Source of the DNA: Prevotella sp. E13-27 | Lineage (GTDB): Bacteria > Bacteroidota > Bacteroidia > Bacteroidales > Bacteroidaceae | Reading direction: 5' to 3' | Length of the DNA stretch: 64,000 nt | Assembly (NCBI RefSeq): GCF_023217965.1 | Contig: NZ_JALPSC010000002.1 | Location: 434,001 to 498,000, forward strand | Shown: positions 43,629-52,468 of the stretch, piece after piece | How positions within the stretch are numbered: the first letter of the stretch is position 1 | Layout of the letters: every line of letters begins with the position of its first letter | Position numbers and translations under genes: made by a program | Notes under the pieces: model-generated | What the model saw: the letters and a program-made list of their open reading frames with translations, nothing else | Told to the model about the DNA's origin: nothing | Databases searched by the model: none

Positions 43629-44225
43629 TTAAAGCGACTTTTTTGCATTGTCCTCTTGAATGGCCTTCTGATAGCATTCGCGACAGAGAGGTTCGTATTC
43701 TGAAGTCTCGCCAAGAAGCACGCGACGCTCGTCTTGTATCTTTCTGTGGCTCACATATGCAAGGTTGCCACACTTCACACAGATGGCATGCACTTTCGTT
43801 ACTTCGTCTGCAATGGCACAGAGGCCAGGCATCGGACCGAAAGGTATGCCTTTGTAGTCCATGTCGAGACCGGCTACTATGACGCGCACGCCTCGGTTTG
43901 CCAGTTCGTTGCATACATCGATGAGACCCATGTCAAGGAATTGAGCTTCGTCTATGCCTACAACATCTATGTCGCTTGCCAGTAGTAGGATGGATGCTGA
44001 CGAGTCGATAGGAGTTGATAATATGTGGTTCTGGTCGTGGCTTACCACATCTTCTTCTGAGTAGCGTACGTCTATTGCAGGCTTGAATATCTCAACCCTT
44101 TGTTTCGCGAACTTTGCACGGCGCATGCGGCGTATCAGCTCTTCAGTCTTTCCTGAGAACATGGAGCCGCAAACTACCTCTATTCTTCCAGGGCGATGAG
44201 CCTCGCCCGTTAGGTTTGCTGTCAT
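43629..44225 (-). CDS. tdk: Thymidine kinase
   Basis: A 198-residue protein with P-loop [11 protein letters not shown] near residue 20, the DEAQF motif near 93, GLDMDYKG, and two zinc Cys pairs (CVKCG and CREC). Phosphorylates thymidine to dTMP in salvage. Typical length for the type II family. Confidence 0.95.
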   Translation of the reverse strand: MTANLTGEAHRPGRIEVVCGSMFSGKTEELIRRMRRAKFAKQRVEIFKPAIDVRYSEEDVVSHDQNHILSTPIDSSASILLLASDIDVVGIDEAQFLDMGLIDVCNELANRGVRVIVAGLDMDYKGIPFGPMPGLCAIADEVTKVHAICVKCGNLAYVSHRKIQDERRVLLGETSEYEPLCRECYQKAIQEDNAKKSL

Positions 44226-44243
44226 ATTGTTTCGGTTTTGAGC

Positions 44244-44276
44244 ACAAAATTACAAATACGTTTTAAAAATTGCAAA
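44244..44276 (-). promoter_or_regulatory. Promoter of tdk
   Basis: On the minus strand TTTG (44273-44276), 20-nt spacer, -7 box TAATTTTGT (44244-44252). Confidence 0.65.
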
Positions 44277-44290
44277 GAATTAGGCTGTTT

Positions 44291-44323
44291 TTTGACTATA
44301 ATTAAATAATTAGTTACTTTTGC
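44291..44323 (+). promoter_or_regulatory. Promoter of rsmI
   Basis: TTTG at 44291-44294, 20-nt spacer, -7 box TACTTTTGC at 44315-44323. The ATG is at 44331, leaving almost no leader. Confidence 0.7.
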
Positions 44324-44330
44324 AGACTGT

Positions 44331-45023
44331 ATGGGAATACTATATATAGTACCTACTCCTGTAGGAAATCTGGAAGACATGACCTTCCGCGCCGTGCGTA
44401 TATTAAAAGAGGTGGATGTCGTTCTGGCTGAGGATACCCGGACATCGGGCATTCTGCTTAAACATTTCGATATTCACAATCATCTCCTTTCGCATCATAA
44501 GTTTAACGAGCATTCCACGAGCCAGGCCATTGTTGACCGTTTGCTGGCTGGTCAGAATGTAGCGTTGATAAGCGATGCCGGCACTCCAGGCATCAGCGAT
44601 CCAGGCTTCTTTCTTGTCCGTGAGGCTGTGAGGGCTGGGGTAGAGGTGCAGACCCTTCCTGGAGCAACGGCTTTCGTTCCTGCTTTGGTGAGCAGCGGAC
44701 TGCCTTGTGACCGTTTCGCCTTCGAGGGCTTCCTTCCACAGAAGAAGGGACGCCAGACCAAGCTTCAGTCGCTTGTGGCTGAGACTCGCACAATGATTTT
44801 CTACGAATCACCTTATCGTGTCGTGAAAACCCTGGAGCAGTTCTCTGAGGTCTTCGGCGCTAATCGTCAGGTTAGTGTGTGCCGCGAGATTTCCAAGATT
44901 CATGAAGAGAGCGTTCGTGGCACCCTTGAGGAGGTCATAGCTCATTTCAAGGAGCATGAACCAAAGGGCGAGATTGTCATCGTCCTGGCAGGCGCAGATG
45001 AAAAAGAATTACCTAAACAATAA
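44331..45023 (+). CDS. rsmI: 16S rRNA (cytidine(1402)-2'-O)-methyltransferase
   Basis: A 230-residue SAM-dependent methyltransferase of the tetrapyrrole-methylase fold: VPTPVGNLEDMT, AEDTRTSGILL, SDAGTPGISDPG, LPGATAFVPALVSSGL, FYESPYRV and CREISKIHEE. It 2'-O-methylates C1402 in the ribosomal decoding site. Lacks the C-terminal extension of some homologues. Confidence 0.95.
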   Translation: MGILYIVPTPVGNLEDMTFRAVRILKEVDVVLAEDTRTSGILLKHFDIHNHLLSHHKFNEHSTSQAIVDRLLAGQNVALISDAGTPGISDPGFFLVREAVRAGVEVQTLPGATAFVPALVSSGLPCDRFAFEGFLPQKKGRQTKLQSLVAETRTMIFYESPYRVVKTLEQFSEVFGANRQVSVCREISKIHEESVRGTLEEVIAHFKEHEPKGEIVIVLAGADEKELPKQ

Positions 45024-45030
45024 TTTAATA

Positions 45031-45879
45031 ATGAGAAAGCTAATTATTTTTGCATTCGTGGCACTTGCCATGACTGCTTGCAAACAGAACAACAACAATG
45101 CTGATGAGCACCTTACTCAGCAGCTCGATTCATTGCGTCAGGTTATTGCGCAAAAGGATAATGAGATTAACGATGTCGTTGGCACGTTTAACGATATTGA
45201 GCAAGGCTTTCGCGAGATAAGTGAGGCTCAGGGACGTGTTACCGTTGCTCAGTCTGGTGAAGGCTCCATCTCAGCAGACCGTATCCGTGAGAACATGCAG
45301 TTCATCCAGAGCACTATGCAGCAGAACCGCGAGCTTATTAATAAATTGCGCTTACGGCTTCGTGAGAGCACTATTAATAGCGAACAGTTGAAGCGCACTA
45401 TCGACAATCTCACCCGTCAGTTGGAAGAGAAGGATGCTCAGCTGCGTAGCCTCCGTGAAGAACTTCTCGCAAAAGAGATACATATCGTGGAGCTCGATGA
45501 GACCATAGCTGGCTTGAGTGAAGATGTGTCTTCGCTTCGTGAAGAGAGCAGCGCAAAGTCTGAGACTATAAACTCTCAGGACCAGAAGCTCAATCAGGCG
45601 TGGTTTGTCTTCGGAACAAAGAAGGAGCTGAAGGAACAGAAGATTCTTGTTGACGGTAAGGTGCTTCAGGACAACTTCAACAAGAGCTACTTTACACAGA
45701 TTGACATCCGCGTGGATAAGGAGATAAAACTCTATTCTCGCGATGCTGAGATTCTTACGTCTCATCCGGCAGGCAGCTATTCTCTCACTCGCGATGCCAA
45801 CAAGCAGTATGTGCTCCGCATCACTCGTCCTGAGACGTTTTGGAGCACCAGCAAGTACTTGGTTGTTCTTGTGAAGTAG
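45031..45879 (+). CDS. Coiled-coil lipoprotein
   Basis: 282 residues from the ATG at 45031. Lipobox AMTACKQN (Cys at 16), an Asn-rich spacer, then a long predicted coiled coil (about 25-190, heptad-rich with TIDNLTRQLEEKDAQLRSLR) and a compact C-terminal domain (WFVFGTKKELKEQKIL onward). It resembles lipoproteins annotated in Bacteroidales as Cbp1-like collagen-binding adhesins; that name is tentative. It lies 7 nt after rsmI. Confidence 0.65.
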   Translation: MRKLIIFAFVALAMTACKQNNNNADEHLTQQLDSLRQVIAQKDNEINDVVGTFNDIEQGFREISEAQGRVTVAQSGEGSISADRIRENMQFIQSTMQQNRELINKLRLRLRESTINSEQLKRTIDNLTRQLEEKDAQLRSLREELLAKEIHIVELDETIAGLSEDVSSLREESSAKSETINSQDQKLNQAWFVFGTKKELKEQKILVDGKVLQDNFNKSYFTQIDIRVDKEIKLYSRDAEILTSHPAGSYSLTRDANKQYVLRITRPETFWSTSKYLVVLVK

Positions 45880-45906
45880 TAATCCTTATACATTAATATA
45901 TTATAA

Positions 45907-46046
45907 GAGGACGTGTCATAATTAACCACAACGGATTTCACGGATTAAACGGATTTTCTAAGTTACTGATTATCAGTAGGGCTTAAATCCGTAAAATCCG
46001 CGAAATCCGTTGTTTTTAATTAAATCTTGTGTTTTGACACACTCTC
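45907..46046. mobile_element. 140-bp palindromic element, copy 1 (MITE-like)
   Basis: Identical to 58789-58928 except one base near the right end. Ends GAGGACGTGTCA / TGACACACTCTC are imperfectly inverted. Inner arms contain three phased CGGATT units on the left and three ATCCG units on the right, giving a near-perfect long stem. No ORF. No clear target duplication. Confidence 0.8.
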
Positions 46047-46100
46047 TTTTTTTCTGACTCTTTACGAATAATCGAGTTCTACTCGCTTTGCTCGTCGAAG

Positions 46101-46169
46101 AAATCTGACAAATAAAAACAAATCAAACAATATAGATTTGACAGATTTGGGAAGATTTGAAAGATTTCT
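46101..46169. repeat. Palindromic phased AAATC/GATTT element
   Basis: Left arm AAATC-TGAC-AAATA-AAAAC-AAATC and right arm GATTT-GACA-GATTT-GGGAA-GATTT-GAAA-GATTT. The arms form a hairpin of 5-bp helices separated by 4-5-nt internal loops, with the same 9-bp spacing as the 140-bp element but a different sequence. Confidence 0.6.
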
Positions 46170-46351
46170 GCCCCAAAGGGCACTAAAAAAGTTGCCTATA
46201 AGTAATATTAAACAATTGTAAAAAGTCGTGATTGGGGTTTAATGTGTAAATATACTTATAATTTGCAAGCGTTTTTTGATGTTTCGTAAAAAAATGATAG
46301 TAATTTTGCACGTTTTTTGCAAAAAATGTATTGAAATCCATGAAAAAGTAT

Positions 46352-46360
46352 TAACTTTGC
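46352..46360 (+). promoter_or_regulatory. -7 box of the SusC/SusD operon
   Basis: TAACTTTGC about 100 nt before the start at 46459; a second candidate TAATTTTGC is at 46301-46309. The long leader between may carry control elements. Confidence 0.6.
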
Positions 46361-46458
46361 AAACTGATTGTGTGTTTCCGCACTAAAAATTGTTACGTTT
46401 AAGTAATTTTACAGAGGTATTGAACAAGTTATTGTATAAAATTGACAAAATAGTATTT

Positions 46459-49400
46459 ATGGAGAAAAGACTAACAGCGTTTTTGGTCGGTTTGATCTTA
46501 ACCATTGGAACTGTATTTGCTCAGGATAGCAGAATAACAGGTACAGTCATCTCACATGAAGATGGAGAGCCTGTTATCGGTGCTTCCGTACTTATCAGTG
46601 GAACCAAAAACAAAGGAACCGTCACAAACATTGATGGTAAGTTTACGCTAAGTGTTGCACCTGGCGCAAAGCTGAAGATTAGTGCAATAGGCATGAAAAC
46701 ACAGACCGTTGTAGCAAAGAACGGCATGAAAGTCGTATTGTCTGTTGATGAAGCAACAAGCCTCGACGAGGTCGTCGTTACTGGTATGCAGAAGATGGAT
46801 AAACGTCTGTTTACCGGTTCTACAACAAAGATTGATGCTGAAAAGACAAAGCTCGATGGTGTTGCCGATATCTCTCGCTCTCTTGAGGGACGTGCTGCAG
46901 GTGTCAGCGTTCAGAACGTGTCTGGTACATTCGGTACAGCACCAAAGATTCGTGTCCGTGGTGCTACTTCTATCTATGGTTCATCAAAACCTCTGTGGGT
47001 TGTCGATGGTGTTATCATGGAAGATGTAACCGAAGTTGATGCCGACGCTCTTTCTTCTGGTGATGCTACCACGCTGATTTCCAGCGCTATTGCGGGCTTG
47101 AATGCAGACGATATTGAGTCGTTCCAGATTCTGAAGGACGGTTCTGCCACCTCTATATATGGTGCGCGCGCGATGGCAGGTGTGATTGTTGTTACCACAA
47201 AGCGTGGTAAGGCAGGTACCTCAAAGATTAGCTATACTGGTGAATACACCATGCGCTTGAAGCCAAGCTACTCTACGTTCAACATCATGAACTCTCAGGA
47301 GCAGATGAGTGTGTTCCGTGAGATGCAGAACAACGGCTTCCTGTCATTCATGAGCAGCTATCGTGCAAGCTCAAGCGGCGTATATGGTAAGATGTATCAC
47401 CTCATGAACGAGTATGACCCTTCAACAGGTGACTTCAAGCTTGCCAACACTCAGGAGGCTATGAACAACTACCTGCGCGAGGCTGAGTATCGTAATACAG
47501 ACTGGTTTGACGAGCTGTTTAAGAATAGCATCCAGCACAACCACTCTATATCTCTTACATCAGGTACAGACAAGGCTCAGTACTATGCATCGTTCTCTAT
47601 GATGCAGGATCCAGGTTGGACTGAGCGCAGCAAGGTGGAGCGTTATACTGCTAACATCAATGCGAACTATAATCTGAACAAGAAGGTCTCTCTGAACCTT
47701 ATCGGCAACACCGCTTATCGTAAGCAGGAGGCTCCTGGTACCGTAGGTCGTGAGACCGATGTGGTGTCGGGTGAGGTTAAGCGTGATTTCGATATCAACC
47801 CATACTCATACGCAATCAACAGTTCTCGTACTCTTGATCCAAATGAGTATTATATTCGTAACTATGCACCTTTCAACATTCATCACGAGCTTGAGAACAA
47901 CTACATGCAGCTTGACGTTGTTGATATGAAGTTCCAGGCTGAACTGAAGTACAAGCCAGTTCGCACCGTTGAGCTGAGCGCCCTTGGTGCATATAAGTAC
48001 TCTACAACTACTCAGCAGCACTTTATTACTGAGACTTCTAACCAGGCAATGGCTTTCCGCATGATGGACGATGCTACCATGCGTAATTCTAACCCTTGGC
48101 TCTATACAGACCCTGACGTTTTGAATGCACTCCCTGAGACTGTGTTGAGCAAGGGTGGCTTCCAGAAGGAAACAGTCTATAAGATGAATTCATGGGACTT
48201 CCGTGCTACCGTAAGCTACAATGACGTGTTCTTTGAGGATCACATTGTCAACGCATATGGCGGTATGGAAATAAATGATGTTGTCCGTAGCTCTTCTACC
48301 AATACTAAGGTTGGCGTGCTCTATGACATGGGTCAGCTTGGCAGCTATGACTACAAGTACTTCAAGCAGGCAAAAGAGGAGAACAATATCTATTATGCTC
48401 TGAGAAATGGCTATAGCCGTGAGGCTTCGTTCTTCGGTACTGCAACCTACTCATGGAAAGGACGCTATACTGTTAACGGAACAGTACGTTACGAAGGTAG
48501 TAACCGTCTTGGTAAGGCTACTAGCGCACGTTGGCTTCCCACATGGAACGTGTCAGCAGCATGGAACGCACATGAGGAGCCTTGGTTTGCCGATATGTTC
48601 AAGGATAAGCTGACCAACGCAACTTTCAAAGCCAGCTACTCTCTGACAGGTGACAAGCCTGCTATGACAAACTCGCTCGTCATCATCCAGGCATATAATG
48701 CATGGCGTGCTTACTCTACAGATGCAGAGTCGGGTCTTGGTATAGCTGAATTTGCCAACTCATCATTGACATACGAGAAGAAACACGAGCTCAATCTCGG
48801 TCTCGCTCTCGGCTTCCTTAACAACCGCATCAACTTCGAGTTTGATTGGTACACACGTAACAACTACGACCTTATCGGTCCTAAGCGTTCAACTGGTGTA
48901 GGCGGTGAGATTGTGAAGAAACCTAACGTTGCTTCAATGAAGTCACATGGTGAAGAGTTCTCGCTGACCACGAAGAACATTATGACCAAGGATTTCGACT
49001 GGACAACAGATATTATCTATTCTCATACATACTGTGAGGTGACCGAATTCGATTCTCGTAACCGTGTCATCGACCTCATCACTGGTAACGGCTTCACTGA
49101 GAAGGGCTATCCTTATCGTTCGTTGTTCTCAATGAACTTCCAGGGCTTGAATGCTAATGGTCTGCCTACATTTATCAATGAGAATGGTGAGAAGACTACC
49201 AGCGATATTGACTTCCAGTCTTACGATACACAGTATCTCGTTTATGAAGGTCCTACAGATCCAACTGTTACAGGTTCATTCGGTAACATGTTCCGTTATA
49301 AGAACTGGCACTTGAACGTCTTCATTACCTATTCTTTCGGAAATGTAGTTCGCCTTGATCCTCGATTTGCTGTGTCTTACTCAGACCTGACAGCAATGCC

Positions 49401-49776
49401 TCGTGAGTTCGCTAACCGCTGGGAGGTTCCTGGTGACGAGAAACTTACCAACGTTCCTGCAATGGCTGACCTTCGTCAGATTCAGAACGACTCTTATCTG
49501 GGTTATGCATACAATGCATATAACTATTCTACAGAGCGTATTGCAAAGGGTGACTTCATCCGCATGAAGGAGATCTCTCTTGCTTATGACTTCCCTAAGG
49601 ACTGGGTACAGCCATTGGGCCTTTCAAACATGAGCATGAAGCTCCAGGCTACCAACCCATTCCTTATCTATGCTGATAAGAAACTCAACGGACAGGATCC
49701 TGAGTTCTTTAACTCTGGTGGTGTGGCAGTGCCTATGGCTAAGCAGTTTACTTTCACACTTCGCTTAGGAATCTAA
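46459..49776 (+). CDS. SusC/RagA family TonB-linked outer-membrane protein
   Basis: 1105 residues from the ATG at 46459 (signal ending GTVFAQ). A carboxypeptidase-regulatory-like domain (about 24-100: GTVISHEDGEPVIGASVLI), a TonB-box-like DEVVVTGMQ near residue 105, a plug domain with VRGATSIYGSSKPLWVVDG and YGARAMAGVIVVTTKRGK, then a large barrel ending FTLRLGI. It imports glycans or peptides across the outer membrane with the SusD-like protein encoded next. Confidence 0.94.
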   Translation: MEKRLTAFLVGLILTIGTVFAQDSRITGTVISHEDGEPVIGASVLISGTKNKGTVTNIDGKFTLSVAPGAKLKISAIGMKTQTVVAKNGMKVVLSVDEATSLDEVVVTGMQKMDKRLFTGSTTKIDAEKTKLDGVADISRSLEGRAAGVSVQNVSGTFGTAPKIRVRGATSIYGSSKPLWVVDGVIMEDVTEVDADALSSGDATTLISSAIAGLNADDIESFQILKDGSATSIYGARAMAGVIVVTTKRGKAGTSKISYTGEYTMRLKPSYSTFNIMNSQEQMSVFREMQNNGFLSFMSSYRASSSGVYGKMYHLMNEYDPSTGDFKLANTQEAMNNYLREAEYRNTDWFDELFKNSIQHNHSISLTSGTDKAQYYASFSMMQDPGWTERSKVERYTANINANYNLNKKVSLNLIGNTAYRKQEAPGTVGRETDVVSGEVKRDFDINPYSYAINSSRTLDPNEYYIRNYAPFNIHHELENNYMQLDVVDMKFQAELKYKPVRTVELSALGAYKYSTTTQQHFITETSNQAMAFRMMDDATMRNSNPWLYTDPDVLNALPETVLSKGGFQKETVYKMNSWDFRATVSYNDVFFEDHIVNAYGGMEINDVVRSSSTNTKVGVLYDMGQLGSYDYKYFKQAKEENNIYYALRNGYSREASFFGTATYSWKGRYTVNGTVRYEGSNRLGKATSARWLPTWNVSAAWNAHEEPWFADMFKDKLTNATFKASYSLTGDKPAMTNSLVIIQAYNAWRAYSTDAESGLGIAEFANSSLTYEKKHELNLGLALGFLNNRINFEFDWYTRNNYDLIGPKRSTGVGGEIVKKPNVASMKSHGEEFSLTTKNIMTKDFDWTTDIIYSHTYCEVTEFDSRNRVIDLITGNGFTEKGYPYRSLFSMNFQGLNANGLPTFINENGEKTTSDIDFQSYDTQYLVYEGPTDPTVTGSFGNMFRYKNWHLNVFITYSFGNVVRLDPRFAVSYSDLTAMPREFANRWEVPGDEKLTNVPAMADLRQIQNDSYLGYAYNAYNYSTERIAKGDFIRMKEISLAYDFPKDWVQPLGLSNMSMKLQATNPFLIYADKKLNGQDPEFFNSGGVAVPMAKQFTFTLRLGI

Positions 49777-49821
49777 TTGACATTAACTGTTGAACATTGT
49801 AAAAAAAGAAATAAGAAAAAT

Positions 49822-51504
49822 ATGATAAAGTCATTAGTATATAAATTAGGTGTGTTAGGGGTAGGCCTGTTTGCATTGACATCCTGCAATGACTACCTTG
49901 ACAAGCTGCCCGATGACCGCGCTGAGTTGAACTCTAAGGAGAAGATTACTCAGTTGCTTTTGGAGGCTTATCCATCGGTGACAAACAACCTTATTCACGA
50001 GATGTTGTCAGACAATGTCGATGACAATGGCCGCAGCTATTCGTCACCAATTCTTTGTGAGGAGCTCTACCGTTTCAAGGATCCTACTGAGGAGAGTTCT
50101 GATAGCCCTTACGATGTTTGGGAGGGATTCTATCGTTCTGTAGCTGTGTGCAACCAGGCACTCGATGCTATCAATGAACTTGGTAATCCTTCAAGCATGA
50201 TTGGCGATGTTGCTGAAGCAAAGATCGTCCGTGCATACAGCATGTTCCAGCTTGCTAACACTTTCTGCATGGCATGGGATCCTACCAAGGCTGACGAATA
50301 TCCTGGACTTCCTTATCCTTTGATTCCTGAGCAGGATATCAATACTCACTATGAGCGTGGCACTCTGCGTCAGCTCTACGAGGCAATCAACAAGGATATT
50401 GAAGAAGCCTTGGCAAACATTAATGAGGCAAATGCAAGATATAAGCAGCCCAAGTATCACTTCAACACTAAGGCCGCATACGCTTTTGCCGCACGCTTCA
50501 ACCTCTATTACATGCAGTATGACAAGGCTGTGAAGTATGCTTCAGAAGTGCTGGGAGACAATCCTGCCGCAATGTTGCGCGACTATGAGCCATACCGTAA
50601 CTTGGGTCGTCAGGACTTCGGTAATCAGTGGATACGTTCTGATCAGGACTGCAACCTGATTCTCATCAACTCATACACCCGTAGCTGCCGTTATCTGGCA
50701 AGCAGTGGTAGCAATGCCCGTTTCAACCATAATCAGACAATGGCAAGTTATGAGACATACTGGGTGGAAGGCCCTTGGGGTAATGGTTCAAGCAAAAACT
50801 CTATCATCTATGCAAACAAGCTCTATGGCACCGACCAGTGTGTTGCCTATCCATCATACGACGAGCAGTTTGAATATTCTGATAAAGTTGCCGGCATTGG
50901 CTATGCACATGCTGTTGATCCAGTGTTCACTGGCGACTTGACCATTCTTGAGCGTGCTGAGGCATACGCACTCTTAGGCCAGTTGAACAACGCCGTTAAC
51001 GACATCAACACTTGGCTTAGCACCCACTGTAAGGACAAAGTAGAAGATGGTACAATCGTAGCTCCAGCTCCAGCACCTCTGACTGTTGCTTCTATTACAT
51101 CTTTCATTGCCGATTCTAAGAATGGTCTTGACTATGCAAAGCGTACTCCCGACAGCTGGCGTGACCGTTCAATGAGAAAGCACATGCATCCACAGGGCTT
51201 CACTGTTGCTGCTGGCGATATGGAGAATGTGCTTCAGATGATTCTTCATCTTAAGCGTATTGAGAGCCAGTGCCACGGCCTCCGTTTCATGGACCTGAAG
51301 CGCTATGGTATTGAGTTCACCCACCTTGTAAAGGGTGAGGACCCACTGGTGTTCATTGCTGGTGACCTTCGCGGTGCTGTTCAGTTGCCAAATACTGTTA
51401 TTACAGCAGGACTCCCTGGCAACGCCCGCATGACTAAGGAGCAGATTGATGCTTATATTGAGAGCACAAAGTCTGAATATATTAATCCAGATGATGATGA
51501 ATAA
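49822..51504 (+). CDS. SusD/RagB family nutrient-binding lipoprotein
   Basis: 560 residues from the ATG at 49822. Lipobox ALTSCNDYLD (Cys at 21), then helix-rich TPR-like SusD fold with VYEGFYR-like WEGFYRSVAVCNQAL, RAYSMFQLANTF, and a late RFMDLKRYGI motif. It caps the SusC barrel and binds substrate at the cell surface. Confidence 0.92.
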   Translation: MIKSLVYKLGVLGVGLFALTSCNDYLDKLPDDRAELNSKEKITQLLLEAYPSVTNNLIHEMLSDNVDDNGRSYSSPILCEELYRFKDPTEESSDSPYDVWEGFYRSVAVCNQALDAINELGNPSSMIGDVAEAKIVRAYSMFQLANTFCMAWDPTKADEYPGLPYPLIPEQDINTHYERGTLRQLYEAINKDIEEALANINEANARYKQPKYHFNTKAAYAFAARFNLYYMQYDKAVKYASEVLGDNPAAMLRDYEPYRNLGRQDFGNQWIRSDQDCNLILINSYTRSCRYLASSGSNARFNHNQTMASYETYWVEGPWGNGSSKNSIIYANKLYGTDQCVAYPSYDEQFEYSDKVAGIGYAHAVDPVFTGDLTILERAEAYALLGQLNNAVNDINTWLSTHCKDKVEDGTIVAPAPAPLTVASITSFIADSKNGLDYAKRTPDSWRDRSMRKHMHPQGFTVAAGDMENVLQMILHLKRIESQCHGLRFMDLKRYGIEFTHLVKGEDPLVFIAGDLRGAVQLPNTVITAGLPGNARMTKEQIDAYIESTKSEYINPDDDE

Positions 51505-51529
51505 ACATTCATATTAAAAGAGAACATTT

Positions 51530-52453
51530 ATGAAAATCAAAAATATAAGCATTTCGCTGTCGCTGGCTTTAACGCTGGGTCTGTGCAGCTGTTCCGATGA
51601 AGCTCTTGATTCAAAGAGCGTATTTGACAGTGTGTCATTGCCTGAGAAGACTGCGTTTGACAACTGGCTGGAGACTAACTATCGCCAGACTTACAACATA
51701 TCGTTCAGATATAATTATATCGACAATGAGTCTGACCTTGCTTACAACGTCATTCCTGCCGATTTGGACAAGTCGAAGGCTCTTGCCATACTCGTAAAGC
51801 ATGTGTGGCTCGATGCCTATGCAGAGGCAATCAGTCCTGAGTTCGTAAAGACTTACGTTCCACGTATCATTCAGCTCACAGGTTCCTACAAGTGGAACGC
51901 TAACGGTTCTCAGGTGCTGGGTACTGCCGAGGGTGGCTTGAAGGTTATGCTCTATGGCGTCAACGAGCTTGACATCGATAATCCTCGTATCAACACAACA
52001 AATCCATACGAGAGCCATCAGGTTAAGCCCATTGACATGAACTACTGGTTTTTCCACACCATGCACCATGAGTTCTGCCACATCCTCACACAGAAGAAGG
52101 AGTATGATACATCTTTCCGCTCCATCTCTGCAGCTACCTATCATGCTACTGACTGGATCAACCTTGAGGACAAGAAAGTTGCCAGGGAAGGTTTCGTTAC
52201 CAGCTATGCTTCCAGTGAGTATAATGAGGATTTCGCAGAAATCTATGCTACCTATGTAACTAACACTGCTGCAGGTTGGCAGCTGATTCTCGATCAGGCT
52301 GGTACCTCTGGTACAGCAATCCTTAATCAGAAGCTGAGCCTGATGAAGAAATACTTCAAGGATAATTGGAATCTCGATCTCGACGACATGCGCGCTGTAG
52401 TGCTTCGTCGTTCTGCCGAGTCAATGACACTTGATTTGCGTACACTTAAATAA
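51530..52453 (+). CDS. Substrate import-associated zinc metallohydrolase lipoprotein
   Basis: A 307-residue lipoprotein (lipobox GLCSCSDE). A zinc-binding HHEFCHILTQ (HExxH) at about residues 182-191 and a downstream EDFAEIYATYV acidic segment supply likely ligands. It matches the family of HExxH lipoproteins coded beside SusC/SusD in Bacteroidetes (TIGR04549 type). Probably cleaves a peptide or glycopeptide before import. Confidence 0.85.
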   Translation: MKIKNISISLSLALTLGLCSCSDEALDSKSVFDSVSLPEKTAFDNWLETNYRQTYNISFRYNYIDNESDLAYNVIPADLDKSKALAILVKHVWLDAYAEAISPEFVKTYVPRIIQLTGSYKWNANGSQVLGTAEGGLKVMLYGVNELDIDNPRINTTNPYESHQVKPIDMNYWFFHTMHHEFCHILTQKKEYDTSFRSISAATYHATDWINLEDKKVAREGFVTSYASSEYNEDFAEIYATYVTNTAAGWQLILDQAGTSGTAILNQKLSLMKKYFKDNWNLDLDDMRAVVLRRSAESMTLDLRTLK

Positions 52454-52468
52454 TAAAACAGTTCTGCT

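Noticed and set aside
45907..46046. 140-bp element as a simple transcription terminator
   Set aside because: It lies after a gene end in one copy, but both copies are almost identical, far longer than a terminator, and copy 2 precedes a promoter.
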